From Paraconiothyrium sp. Pb-2020 (Eukaryota; Ascomycota; Dothideomycetes; Pleosporales; Didymosphaeriaceae), in NCBI GenBank assembly GCA_022419385.1, contig JAJUBI010000003.1, positions 3,844,001 through 3,908,000 of the forward strand: a stretch of DNA of 64,000 nt, in the 5' to 3' direction. The notes under the pieces were generated by a model. The model was not told the DNA's origin. It ran no database searches and saw only the letters and a list, made by a program, of their open reading frames with translations. The position numbers and the translations under genes were made by a program. Shown here piece by piece: positions 46,751 through 57,494 of this stretch (the stretch's first letter is position 1; every line of letters begins with the position of its first letter).

Positions 46751-49700
46751 TTGGAGTGCTGTTACGATAGGGACTTGTAAAAAAGAAGAAAGGAAACATG
46801 GGCTTTTTGTGATCATAATGCCTGTTTTGGGATAGGGATGCATATAGATGGGCGCATGGTATGTAAATTATCGACTGTATCTTGTATGTATGGCTGTGTA
46901 AGGTATACGGCGAATGGGACGATTAGTCTTCTCTCTACATGAATGTTCAGAGTCTTGGGAACGTCGAGGCGTGCGTGAGTGCAGGTTCCTACGCGTTTTA
47001 CTTGCGGGGTGACGTACCAAGGAGTACAGCGATAATTCGACAGTTTGGCGAAGGATAAAGAGGTTCAAGTAGATGTTTAATGCAGCTTAAGAGCAGGGTG
47101 TGAGGCTTAGACGATGGCGGTCATTGTCTGGCCAGCATAAAGCATGATATGAAAGGGCGAAGCGTATGGCACATAGTTGCATCGAGTTCATTTGTTTTGA
47201 TGACTTTGTCTAGCACACTTATCCGGACGTTTGTTCTACACTGCACAAGTATATATGTTTCGGTTTATTATTCTAGTAGGGGCTAGAGGAGATTCAGCTC
47301 TGGGCCCGTTGCACTACCGTTGAATTAGTCTCGACTCTTGTCAATGAGTGCCTTTTCTTGGCCGTGAGCACAGCATTCTCCGGCACGATCGCCGACGCGT
47401 CTGCGGGTGATCGACACGAAGCGCAACGAAGCTGCCGGGCGCCGAGCGTCTTGGTGTATCGCTTGGCTACTACGAGATATGTGAAACTGTCTTGGTGGTG
47501 CGACGGCGAAGAAACGGCGTTGCAGGATTAACGGGCGCGTTATGCTTGGCTGTGCTATGGGGGCACTCAACGTCAAAGCAGCTTGGAAGGGATGAGGTCA
47601 GTCGGGCGGGCCTTTGTTGACATGGTGATGGAGTCGGTGGGTTTTCAGTGGATAAGTGGGCTGAAGCACGAATGCTGGAGGAGTGGGACTCGGAGCTGGC
47701 TGCTATCAGCCGTATGGTTCAGGACGGTCTGCGAAGCCGGTCGCTCGCGAGCTCGCAGGCTGAGGTGTATAGCATGTGCGCTGTGGTACATGCAATGATT
47801 GCGCGTTAGCACTGTGAGTGGTGGCCAGATGGCGCAGCTACTTGTTTCTCCCAAAAGGGTATACGCAGTGACTGGCAGTGGCACCGCACGACCGGAACGT
47901 TGCAACGAACAGAAGCACGCTGATGATGTCGTCTGGCAGTGAAGCACGGAATAGACCGGGCGTGCCTTATCCGGGTTCCGCTCGCACGATGCAAGTGTAG
48001 AGTGACTGGTGCCGGGCGACGTCACAGCCCCAGGGGTATCGCGGCGGCATGCCTGATCTAAGGAGCGTCTGAGACCACTTTGACGGGTACCTTGTAGCTT
48101 GTACTCGTTGCTGTACTCTTGCTTCTTATGTGAAGGCTACGACCATGGGTGATGGTGCTCGGAACGGAGCACGCAATGGTCCAGACGCTGTGCAGAACCC
48201 TGTCGGGCGAGGCCCGCCACGGCAAGCACTTTGTGTGATGCTAGGTATGGAGGAAGAGGAATGCCCAGCGGAAGCCATAGCTCTGGACTGTTTACAACGA
48301 CACCACTAGGGAGCTTCTCCGCACGAGAGCCTAGGGTCAAGCCGGCAGCAGCGCTTCTCGAGAACTGGGATGCGGCGATTGGTGCAATGGTTAGTGGCTA
48401 CATGGTGTACACGAGAGATGGTCGGGAAGGTGGGGTGAGCTGCAGCTGTACGAAGCCGATACCCTGGGCGACGTCGCCGTGTCAGATGACACCCTGGGCG
48501 CTCCAGGAGTGAAGGCTTGCTACTATGTACAGGGCGGGAGACGGTAAGAAGAGAAGAGCGGTGAAGATGCGCGGAAGAGGGGCCAGCCAGACAGCACAGC
48601 GCGGCGTCTGAAGAGTCTTCACGGCAGGCAAACTCGGCGCGCGGTGCTGAGCTGGCGGGCGCCGGAGCGAACTGCGTGAGGGACTTTCTGCTGGCTGGAC
48701 GCACGCGCATGCAGCTGCAGCTTGAGATTGTGCGACTGAACAAGCGAGCAGGGGCGACACAGGCGACAAGCCCAAAGGGACAAGCCGGACGGAGCGTGCT
48801 GTCGACTGTGTATGTGCGCTCAAGCAGGTTTTGCGCGCCGCCTTCTAAGCCCGTACGAAACGGCCCCGATGCGGCCTGGCGCCCCGAAACGCTGCTGACA
48901 AAGGCGCGTGCCGTGCGAGGCGAGCTGCGAAACATGACCCTGGGCGAACAAAGAGAGCACTTGAGCCGCCCGTGCCGTCAACGACGCAATAGTACGCTGT
49001 CAGCTGCGGCTCGCACAAACGCTGGGCCCTTTCAGCGACCCTGTGGAATTTGGCCCGTCTGCAGGCGTACGGTATTGGCGTCGACTGCTCGGCACGCTGA
49101 TAAATAATTACCGCCCGTTTGCTGGTTGGTTCCGCAGAGACTGCCCGCCGTCGCTCGCCCACCCAACGCGACCGAACCCGCACACACTCCCCTTCGCGCA
49201 CACTTCACTCCACCTTCACTTGCCTCGCCGCAGATCCCCAGGGACACGTTTGTGCGCGAGGTGCTCCGCACTGCCACGACCCAGCAATCGGACTCGTTTC
49301 ACTGCCATTGTGCGGCGTCGCCACTTCGGTCGTAGTCCGTCTGCGGATCCTCACATCATATCCGCCAGGTATTCCCTTCCATGTCCAACGAGGCCACTTG
49401 ACACCTCTGACATGGCGCAGTCCTTCCTTAAACTTGTTTTAGGACTCTTTTTTTACAACTTCACCATGCTGGTTTTCTTATCATAACAACACGTCCTTCG
49501 GGGCCTTACCCTGCACCTACTCCGGTAATATCTCGCTACTTCTCCGCCACCACGACCACGATCATCAACACTCCCCATTTCCTAACAATCACCCCGGTGG
49601 ACCAATTGCTATTTTCCACCCAACGTCGCTTGTACAAAACAAGGGCGCAGTTGTTCTGGAACCATCAACGCGACTAGAAACACCTACCGCGTCTTTATTT

Positions 49701-49788
49701 CCTTGGTAACCTCCAATCTCCCCGCGACTCGCCCGCCAAGAGCATCGGTGTCGACGATCCCGTTTGAAAAGCGCCGCAGCCGCACATC
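46751..49788. other. 3-kb intergenic region and long leader of the DUF2457 gene
   Basis: GC-rich in its middle, with overlapping frames on both strands (for example 48306-48935 minus) that look like composition shadows. The last 400 bp carry two short upstream ORFs in front of the DUF2457 start. No domain-bearing gene found. Confidence 0.45.
49412..49486 (+). other. upstream ORF in the DUF2457 leader
   Basis: A 24-codon ATG frame (MAQSFLKLVLGLFFYNFTML..., hydrophobic) ends 302 bp before the main ATG. A 6-codon one precedes it at 49381-49401. If the leader is transcribed this far, they could lower translation of the main frame. The transcript start is not known. Confidence 0.35.
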
Positions 49789-52134
49789 ATGGCACAAAAC
49801 GAGCTCGGCAGCCACAGCGCGCACCTGAACCATACAAACTACAACACCCCCACAAACGCAGCACCCTCCATGTCCTCCGAAGACGACATGTTGGCCGACG
49901 TCGATGAGCCTCCGGACTTACAACGCACTCCTCGACCTTCTGCTCTCAAGCTTCACGACTCCTTCAGAGGCTCTTTCGAAAAGCACGCCCCGCTTTATCG
50001 ACGCCAGACGTCCTTGCTGTCGACTGCGCTACACTCTAACGAGACATCGCCCATCGAGGAACACTCCGACGACGTGCCCCGCGGAATGTCGTGTACGTCA
50101 ACCTGGAGCAACAACAGCATCTCTACTGCCGAGCTGACGAGCGACGGCGGCATCACAAGCCCTGGCACGCGTACCAGCACGCCGAGCCCACCACTACCTC
50201 CCGTCTCGTCCCACAACATGCTGCCAATCTCTACCAAGCCGTTAGAACAGTCGGTGTCTATCATGCGATATGATGGAGACAACACGGTTCCCGTATTAAA
50301 AGATGCACCCGTTCCCATTCCTCCAGAGCACAAGGTGGAGGCCGGTCTCGGTCGGAAACGCTGTATCACCTTTGCATGCGGTGGAAAGAAAGAGACGAAG
50401 CCTGAGCCCGAGGCCGCAAGGGCGGTGCCTGAACCCAGACACAGCGAAGAGCCGCCCAAGCGAGCTTGCACCATCAAATTCGCGTGCCCCACGAAGATGT
50501 CAACAGATGCACCGACTAAGCCGCGTATCACCCGCGCTGCTAGCCCAGCACCCTCTCCACGACAGCGCAACACCTCTAAGCCGTCGCCCAAAGCCCACCG
50601 TGGATCCGATTCGACGATCCGTAACCACTCACCTGTATCTCTTCGTAAACCTCGCATGTCTGATCGCACTCGACGACTCAGCAGCAACTCCGACCTGGCA
50701 CGGACTGAAGCATTCCGCTTCCACGAATTTGCCAGTTCAGAAGAAGAGGTGGAGGAATGGACTCAGGAATCTACCTGTCATCGACGACCTCTTACCATCA
50801 AGGACACGCTCATCATCGAGAACAATCTTCGTCAACTCGGCGAAGAAGCGGAAGAGGAGGCTTTGGATGACGAGGAAGAGGATGATGTTCTCGAGGACGA
50901 TGATGAACTTGACGAGGACGATGAGGATGTAGTCGAGAATGATGTGGACGACGAAGAAGAGGACAATGATAGTGACGCAGCCGAGGTTTCGTCAGATGAG
51001 GGCTTCCAAACCGATAACGAGGAGGGCTTCGCTGTGTCAGACGACGACAGCGATGCAGGCTCCGATTACAACTGGTGGACTCCTGGACGTTCAACGGCAG
51101 CAACCTCAATCGAGCAGTTGGACCACATCCGCCCGTCTGTTGGTCGTCGAAGCATATCCGAGTCTTCAGTTGGTTCTGTAGAAAGCGAACAGCGTTTCAT
51201 ACCAGAGATCAAGATTAAACGACGAAAGTCTCGACCAGTCAACATCCGGGTTCCCAGCCCAGAACTTCCGGATAGCACGGACTTTGTGTGTGGGACTCTC
51301 GATGAGGACCGCCCTCTTGAACAGGCTTACATGTCGGCACTGGAACGTAGGCGTCAAGCAAAACACAAGAAGACGCCTCAAGATGTGGATCCCACCTTCC
51401 CGACCTCGGATCCGGAGATGGATGAGGAAGATGAGGACTCTGAACCTGATCACCTTGCTTCCGAAAGCGATCAACATTTTATGTTCCACGGTCAAATGGA
51501 TGCCCTGAATGGTGACATTCGTGGCCGCCGCAAGCCCCTTCCAGCGAGACGTTCGCCGGCCCAGTCGCCCAAACGTCTCCGATCGCCCGCACCCATCAAA
51601 CGCGCGGTCCATCGATCTCCGCCACCTTCCAAACTGTTCGGTCAGTCTCCAAAGCGGATGCGCTCCCCTGCGCCAACTCGTCTGAGATCGCCACCTCCCA
51701 CGCGGAGGGGATCATCCTATCTCGTCGAGCCCAACAAGCGCACGACTCTTTCGATCCAGTTTGCAGGCTTAGCAGAACGTCCAATCCCAATGATGACATC
51801 GTCATTACCCCGAACTCCGGTTACTCAGAACCCACCAGAGATCGATTACGACGACGAGGATACACCCAATGAATTCCCCGTCCGCCGGGCCATTGACATC
51901 AAGGTCGGCTTGGAGAAGAAGCGCCAGCGGCGCAAAGAGCAACTTTACAAAAAGATGCAAAAGCAGAAACAATGCAACAAGGAAAAGCGACCCGCTCCCG
52001 GGAAGGGCTGCGAGCGGATGCGCGAAGTTGGCCTGGGATTGGCCGCGCACAAGGGCAAGGCCGCGGCTGCCGGCTTTGCCTTCCATGTGCCGGCCACGCC
52101 CGACCAGAAGGACATGCATGTCTTGTCCGTTTAG
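49789..52134 (+). CDS. DUF2457 fungal protein of unknown function
   Basis: Single exon, 781 aa, start MAQNELGSHSAHLNH. I recognise it as the fungus-specific DUF2457 family by blocks such as KRCITFACGGK, KRACTIKFACP, GSDYNWWTPGRSTAATSIEQ and DSTDFVCGTLDEDRPLEQAY. The protein is largely disordered: Ser/Pro-rich N-terminus, an acidic run of Asp/Glu around residues 350-420, Arg-Ser-Pro repeats (KRMRSPAP, RSPPPTRR) near 590-650, and a basic C-terminus (KKRQRRKEQLYKKMQKQKQ). The two Cys-containing FAC motifs might bind metal, but this is inference. No enzyme or membrane features. Its role is unknown; the charge pattern and basic tail suggest a nuclear or RNA-related protein. Convergent with the ankyrin gene. 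Confidence 0.88.
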   Translation: MAQNELGSHSAHLNHTNYNTPTNAAPSMSSEDDMLADVDEPPDLQRTPRPSALKLHDSFRGSFEKHAPLYRRQTSLLSTALHSNETSPIEEHSDDVPRGMSCTSTWSNNSISTAELTSDGGITSPGTRTSTPSPPLPPVSSHNMLPISTKPLEQSVSIMRYDGDNTVPVLKDAPVPIPPEHKVEAGLGRKRCITFACGGKKETKPEPEAARAVPEPRHSEEPPKRACTIKFACPTKMSTDAPTKPRITRAASPAPSPRQRNTSKPSPKAHRGSDSTIRNHSPVSLRKPRMSDRTRRLSSNSDLARTEAFRFHEFASSEEEVEEWTQESTCHRRPLTIKDTLIIENNLRQLGEEAEEEALDDEEEDDVLEDDDELDEDDEDVVENDVDDEEEDNDSDAAEVSSDEGFQTDNEEGFAVSDDDSDAGSDYNWWTPGRSTAATSIEQLDHIRPSVGRRSISESSVGSVESEQRFIPEIKIKRRKSRPVNIRVPSPELPDSTDFVCGTLDEDRPLEQAYMSALERRRQAKHKKTPQDVDPTFPTSDPEMDEEDEDSEPDHLASESDQHFMFHGQMDALNGDIRGRRKPLPARRSPAQSPKRLRSPAPIKRAVHRSPPPSKLFGQSPKRMRSPAPTRLRSPPPTRRGSSYLVEPNKRTTLSIQFAGLAERPIPMMTSSLPRTPVTQNPPEIDYDDEDTPNEFPVRRAIDIKVGLEKKRQRRKEQLYKKMQKQKQCNKEKRPAPGKGCERMREVGLGLAAHKGKAAAAGFAFHVPATPDQKDMHVLSV

Positions 52135-52823
52135 GCGACGACAAACCGACAGGTGTCGTGAGAAGTAGCGCCGCTGACTACGGTTGGCACTTTTACGAGT
52201 GATCTCTCCGCCAAGGGCGAGAGCCTTGTTGGTCGCTCTTCTCCATGATTATAGCGGGGTCACGTATCGTTGGACCCACGCTTTTCACTTCTTTTCCCGG
52301 CCGGGTTATAGCATTGGACTCGAGCCCTTTTCTACTTCTATTCTCTATACCATCTTCTTATTTAGCGGTTTTCTCATGTACATAGCCCACTTTTTATTAC
52401 AATCATACTTTTATGACTATATTTATTATTTTCGTTTGGTTATGCTTTTCTGACCAGATCGTCACTTTTTATCCAGATCATCAAGACCATTCTAGGACAT
52501 TTTTCTTTGTTGTCTGTCTGCTTTTCACTGCGCGAACTAGGAGATGCCTGCATTTGCATAGGAGGTAGTTGATATTGTTGTTATACATGCATAGCTTGAG
52601 CATCTAGCGAGTGGGTGTTTTGATGACTTTTACGAATATGCAGCAAGAATTTCCAATGCTTATACGATTGCAGCTGTTCAATATATACATGTCAGAGCAT
52701 CAGGTGTTATCTTCCTACTAAATTCTTCAAGCCATTGCATCGTTATCCTACATTGTCGAGTAACGTACGCGCCTACTGCTTCAGCCAAAATAGCATCGCA
52801 TAATACGTGCTAAATCAGGCTAT
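52135..52823. other. spacer between convergent genes
   Basis: 689 bp, AT- and T-rich just after the DUF2457 stop, fitting a 3' UTR. No gene seen. Confidence 0.6.
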
Positions 52824-53726
52824 TCAATCCGCGTTCTGAGGCGATTCGGGTGTCGCCGTAGGAAGCAAAGGAGGAGCATCTGGATCTGCCCCCTTCTTCA
52901 GTAACCATTTCGCGACAGCAGCGCCTGTTTCTCTTTCCCGTTGCGCATATCTCAACGGCGTACCCCAAGCGCTAGGTTGGGACTGATCGTCGCTATCCAA
53001 ACCGTTCACATCCAGGTGCAGCTCGTCCACTAAATACCTCAGCATTTCTACCCTATTCTTCTTGTGAAACCACTCCGGCAGATCCACCAGCCCTCGCGTT
53101 GGTCCATCCTTGTCATAGTGTCTACTATCGAGTGAAGTGTCGTCAGGATCGCACCCCAACACCGCGGCCTCCTTCACGGCAGCATGCAGGGTTCTTCGTC
53201 CTACCTTGGCGCCCCGCTCTTTGATGGCCTTGAACGAAGCAACTGACCCGATGGAAGCGGACTCTTGTAACAGCAGCGGCGGTCTTGCCCAATACCAGTA
53301 GTCCTCGTGGCCCAGATCTACGCTGACTCCCTGGTCGAGCAGCCACTGTACTAGCTCTGTGTCGTGTGTGACTTTGTAGATTGGAGTGCGTCCTTTGGCT
53401 GTTGGATCTGGAGGACCGGCTTTGTTGAAGTCGTATCCGTAGGATTTCAGAAGGTTGAAGAGAGCGATGGAGGGTTTTTGTCCTACGTCCAGGACATCGA
53501 GTGCGGTAATGTCGGCGCCCTCGTACAGGAGATGTTCTGCGAGTGCCGTCCTGCCTTCTCGGACCACGTTCTTTAGGGCATCGTTCATTAATTCTGTGCA
53601 TTCCTCTAGGTCTAGAAGGTCGGCGGCATGCTCTACTGCGGCTTTCAGTTGCGGTACTGAGTCGGCGAGAATGGCTGCCTCCACTTGTTTCTTCGGCGTG
53701 GGTTTCGGAGCGGTGTTTGTAGACAT
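52824..53726 (-). CDS. ankyrin-repeat protein
   Basis: Single exon, 300 aa, start MSTNTAPKPTPKKQVEAAI. Several degenerate ankyrin units can be seen: GRTALAEHLLYEGADITALD near residue 60, GRTPIYKVTHDTELVQWLLDQGVSVDLG near 130, then REAVLGCDPDD-like and EMLRYLVDELHLDVNGLD units, and GTPLRYAQRERETGAAVAKWLLKKGADPD near the C-terminus. Ankyrin repeats bind partner proteins; no other domain, signal peptide or membrane span is visible, so a small cytosolic protein is likely. Fungal genomes carry many such genes and orthology cannot be set by eye. It is convergent with DUF2457 and divergent from the secreted lysine-rich protein. Confidence 0.8.
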   Translation of the reverse strand: MSTNTAPKPTPKKQVEAAILADSVPQLKAAVEHAADLLDLEECTELMNDALKNVVREGRTALAEHLLYEGADITALDVLDVGQKPSIALFNLLKSYGYDFNKAGPPDPTAKGRTPIYKVTHDTELVQWLLDQGVSVDLGHEDYWYWARPPLLLQESASIGSVASFKAIKERGAKVGRRTLHAAVKEAAVLGCDPDDTSLDSRHYDKDGPTRGLVDLPEWFHKKNRVEMLRYLVDELHLDVNGLDSDDQSQPSAWGTPLRYAQRERETGAAVAKWLLKKGADPDAPPLLPTATPESPQNAD

Positions 53727-54470
53727 GGCGACAGATTTGGAGTTGATTGCTTAGTGAGTTGGTCTGACTGTAGAAAGAACGGAATATCGACCGCAAAGTA
53801 TGGCTACGAGCTGATCACGGAAACACAGACACCGGTGTAGAGCTCCCCCTGCACTACAAAAACACCACGGAAATTGATGCGTCAGCGTTGGAGGCTTCTA
53901 TTCAGATCGTGAGGTTTCAAAGTGCTGATTAGCTTCGGCCTGCGTGAACCAAGCCGCCATAATTATGGGGGTTGATATTTAAAGTCGAAGAGTGGGGCTG
54001 GGGGCCAAGTGGGTCGCAAGGAATCCCGTCACAGCTCACGTGGGGGTTATTGTTTTACCGATATTGAGTGTAGCCCTCGCTCAGAAGAAGCATCATGCAG
54101 TGTATGATGTTCTCATATTTATCTACGATAGCCATGTCTCGCAGCAATGATTTGCGATCGTTGCAACAATCCAGCCTCGGAGGGCCGTAGCTGGGGTCTG
54201 GGGGCCACTGCAACGTCCGAAGACCGTAATTATGGGCTCGTCAGCACAACGATGGTAGCCACTGTACCGCACCAGCCATGCAGCTGTGTCACCGACCCTA
54301 TAAGACGCTGGCAGCGGTCTTTTGACAGGAAGCAGTTCGGCCTCAGCCTCCATACAGTCCTTTCCATTCGATTCTTCTTCGATCTGCGTCACTCTTTTGA
54401 TCAGCTTACATTCCTTTTCCGGTCGCTCCTTTAGGCTTCTTACCACAATTCGTTCATCCCAACGGTCAAA
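53727..54470. other. divergent promoter region
   Basis: 744 bp between the ankyrin gene and the secreted-protein gene. No gene supported; the frames on both strands are shadows. Confidence 0.55.
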
Positions 54471-56214
54471 ATGAAGCTTAGTGTCTTCATCTTCTTTTTG
54501 CTTTCGGCGCTGGCCATCGCCGTGAGTTGATCTTTGTCAACAACGGTAGGACTCATGCTTACTTGATTCAGTCCAACGTCCTGGAGACTGGGACCAATGT
54601 TTCGGAGGAAGGCGCGCTCGTAGCCAGAGCCAGAGGCGGGTCCCGCACGAGGACAGGATCCAGAGTCTCTCATACGAGGCCCAAGAAAACGAAGACTACG
54701 AAATCCAAAACCACCAAGTCGAAGACCAAATCTACTAAGTCTAAGACTAACAAGAACAAAAACAATAACAATAAGAACAAGTCGAAGGGCGTGAAGTCGA
54801 AGACTGTAAATTCCAAGTAGGTCCATGTAATGCGTGTAGGGTTCGTCCATACTCATTGATGATAGGACGGCTTCCAAGACAGTGTCGTCAGCAACAGCTA
54901 CGCCGACCAAGTACATCTGCGGCGCGAAGAACAGCAACTGCGGTAGCAAGAGGAGCAAGAAAGGATCCAAGACGAGAGCGTGCCCAGTTAGCGGCGGCAA
55001 GAAGTCCAAAAAGACCGGCCGCTCTCTTGCTCCCGTCCTCACCCGTCGTACACTTGAGTCCGTCAGCAACGCCAACACGTATGTTAGGACACAGGCTATC
55101 AAGCACAAAGCGACTGAGCTTGATTACACCTATATCGGTCATGTGTATGCCGTTTCTAAACATGGAGCCTTTGCGAACAAACCCCAGGTCATCCCGCTCA
55201 CTGGTCTCGAGGGCTGCACAGGTATTGCTGTAGTCTCTGAAAAGGGATACTGGATAAGCCATTTCATGGAAGTTGCTATGGATGCCGACCAACCCGACCA
55301 CAAGACCATGTGGAGCCATCTAATCAAGGACGCGACAAACGGAAAGGCTGGCAAATACACGCCACCTCACCAATTGTCTGACATCTTCGATGCAGAATCA
55401 AAGCCCACGATATAGTAAGTCCACGCATGATTCTTTACCGCATGGAGCATGTACTCACAATGAACAGCATCTCGCGCCCCAAACACAACGGCGCCAAACT
55501 CTACACGCCTCTGATCAACCAGATCATGGCTCAGATCAAGAAAGGCCCGCTGGCGAACGCCGCCGAGGAGGAGTTCGACTACAAGAAGATGATGGGCGAC
55601 CAGGAGAAGAACACTCTCGGTGAAACGACCGCACGTGGCAAGATGCTCGTGGAGTACACCAACGACCAGCAGAAAGACTCCAAAACGCAGTCACCGCAGC
55701 AAGCCATGTACCGAGTCTGGCTTGAAGACAAAGACTACTCCAAGACCTGGCCCGCTCTGAAGACGCAGCAAGGCACCGCCAGCAACGAGGAAGCTGGGGA
55801 CAAGGTCACTAAGCAAGAATACACGAACCACTGCCTCGTCGACACATCCAAGACGATCCCCAAAGAAAACCTCGACGACGTCCTCGCTGCGATCTGTAAT
55901 AAGGCTTCACTGGATGGTAAGTACTTTTCCTTCCTGCTTTCTGATGCGCGAGATGCTTATTAGATGATTTAGTTGGCTCGCCCATCAGTGCAGCGCATCA
56001 AAAGACGCAAATCAAGATCGGCATGTCATCCAGCCAGACGGGATGCCATCCTAGTCCTGCGTCGAAGAAGCTTCCCAGGACGCAGTGCAAGCGGGCGGTT
56101 ACGAAGGCGCTGGAATCGTGCCCTAACCCCGCCGGAGGCTTCCTCGGAAACAAGCCGCTTACCTGGAATGCGAAGGGATTGGGATGTGTTGATATTAGCG
56201 TTTATGAGGAGTAG
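54471..56214 (+). CDS. secreted protein with a Lys/Thr/Ser-rich basic region, family unknown
   Basis: Exons 54471-54521, 54572-54816, 54866-55414, 55468-55916 and 55973-56214 give 511 aa; all four introns (49-56 nt) have GTRNGT donors and keep frame. The first exon encodes just the signal peptide MKLSVFIFFLLSALAIA. Next is a strongly basic low-complexity stretch (residues about 45-98) made of KTKTTKSKT-like units and an Asn/Lys run. It is followed by a Cys-containing basic segment (YICGAKNSNCGSKRSKKG) and a mixed region of about 330 residues with no family I know (marks: LTGLEGCTGIAVVSEKGYW, YTPLINQIMAQIKKGP, YRVWLEDKDYSKTW). Conserved-looking cysteines sit in the last exon (GCHPS, TQCKR, ESCPN, GLGCVD). 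Possibly an extracellular or cell-wall-bound protein; an effector role is speculation. Confidence 0.8.
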
Positions 56215-56585
56215 ATTTTGACTGTGTGAGGACTGAGCGTGAACAGGGGCCACCGCACGATACGATCGACGGGTGCGTCCTGTGTCGCAGAAAGATAGGA
56301 GTATTTCGATGTTTGAGTTTCATACCGAAGACTGCAGTTGCATGTCTATACTGAATCTGAGTGTGAAGCTTATATCCGTTGTCAGACACTGGGTCGTAGA
56401 TTAGCCTTAAAAAAATGGCGTCGTTTGGGTGGGTACCCGAGCCGTCTCGTTTCGCGTCTTTTCACGTCTAGACCCCACCACAATTCATATCATACATGTT
56501 TCCGCGACCATTGTCCATGATATCCGACATAGAGCCATCTATATAGTTGATATTGTTGTTATCTTCTTTCATCAAAGCACGAAAC
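56215..56585. other. spacer before the tRNA gene
   Basis: 371 bp holding the 3' end of the secreted-protein gene and the tRNA upstream region. Nothing else seen. Confidence 0.55.
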
Positions 56586-56690
56586 GGGCTTGTGGTTTAG
56601 TGGTATAATTTTCCCTTAGCATTAGCACACTGTTCTACAGTATTTGCGAGCGCGTGGGAAAGGTCCTGGGTTCGATTCCCAGCAAGTCCA
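56586..56690 (+). tRNA. tRNA-Ala (anticodon AGC) with a 33-nt intron
   Basis: The acceptor stem GGGCTTG pairs with CAAGTCC (56683-56689) and includes a G3-U70 wobble pair, the alanine identity mark; the discriminator base is A. The D arm is at 56595-56609 with GTGG in the loop, and the anticodon stem TTCCC/GGGAA is at 56611-56615 and 56656-56660. The loop reads TTAGCA, so the anticodon is AGC at 56618-56620. The T arm is CTGGG-TTCGATT-CCCAG. The intron (about 56622-56654) sits one base 3' of the anticodon, the standard place for nuclear tRNA introns. A TTTTT Pol III stop follows five bases later. Confidence 0.9.
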
Positions 56691-57494
56691 TCTCTTTTTG
56701 CGGCGTTGTGGGGTGCCAAAAGGGTAGAGAACCGACACCATATGTACGTATGGTAGTTTTTTTCTCTCCACAGTAGCTACTCCGCTAAAAAGCGTGGAAA
56801 CTGCCTCTGATCTCTTATCTTGTCAAGCGTTGCCCTCGAAGTTACAGTTGAATGGCGACCGGATTGGTAGATAGTCTGCTGAGGAGGTGTCAGAGCTCCT
56901 CTCTGGTTGGTGATGATGAGAAGCCAGCGGATCATCAGATGTGGGAGAACCTTCAATAAGCTTAGTAGATGCTTGCCAGACCCAGCCCTGCTTCGACCGT
57001 GTCAAAGTATAGATCTCGCTTCAACCAAGAAAAAAGGAATGCGTAGATGGCACATTGCCGTGTTTGGTATACTTACCCACGATAATTGAGACAGCACTCT
57101 CATGTGCGCCCTGATTCTTTCCATGCCCCGTGTTGTCTAAATGATCAATCACCATCCTACGTTCCTGGCCAGGTTTCCGAAGTTATAGCGTGCTACACCA
57201 CATGCTCCCGCTGGATTCAACCACTATGCTATGTACTCATGTAGCTGTAGACACCACGCTGGTGGAATGCCTTACTAGAACTCCAATACTAATGACGCTA
57301 CACGTGTCAACGGGCGCACGTTAGCTAAGAAATCCCCAGGGCCAACAGTCGTGATTGTCCAGAAAAGTGAGCACTGGAAAGGAGCCTACATACAGTGTAT
57401 CGTTGTCCTTAAGAGTAATTTCGTGCTTGACGAACTCAATTGGGTATCATTAACCATCTGTCCTACTCCTCTCGTATTCTATCAAGACAAGACG
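56691..57494. other. spacer between tRNA and POP7
   Basis: 804 bp with only short frames. Apart from the Pol III stop at its left end, nothing is recognised. Confidence 0.5.
56695..56699 (+). terminator. Pol III terminator of tRNA-Ala
   Basis: Run of five T directly after the tRNA 3' end, the usual RNA polymerase III stop signal. Confidence 0.8.

Noticed and set aside
48306..48935. 209-codon minus-strand frame
   Set aside because: GC-rich region with equally long frames on several strands and an Arg/Ser/Ala-biased product lacking any motif.
50813..51109. 98-codon minus-strand frame rich in His/Arg/Pro
   Set aside because: It is the reverse complement of the acidic low-complexity tract of the DUF2457 gene.
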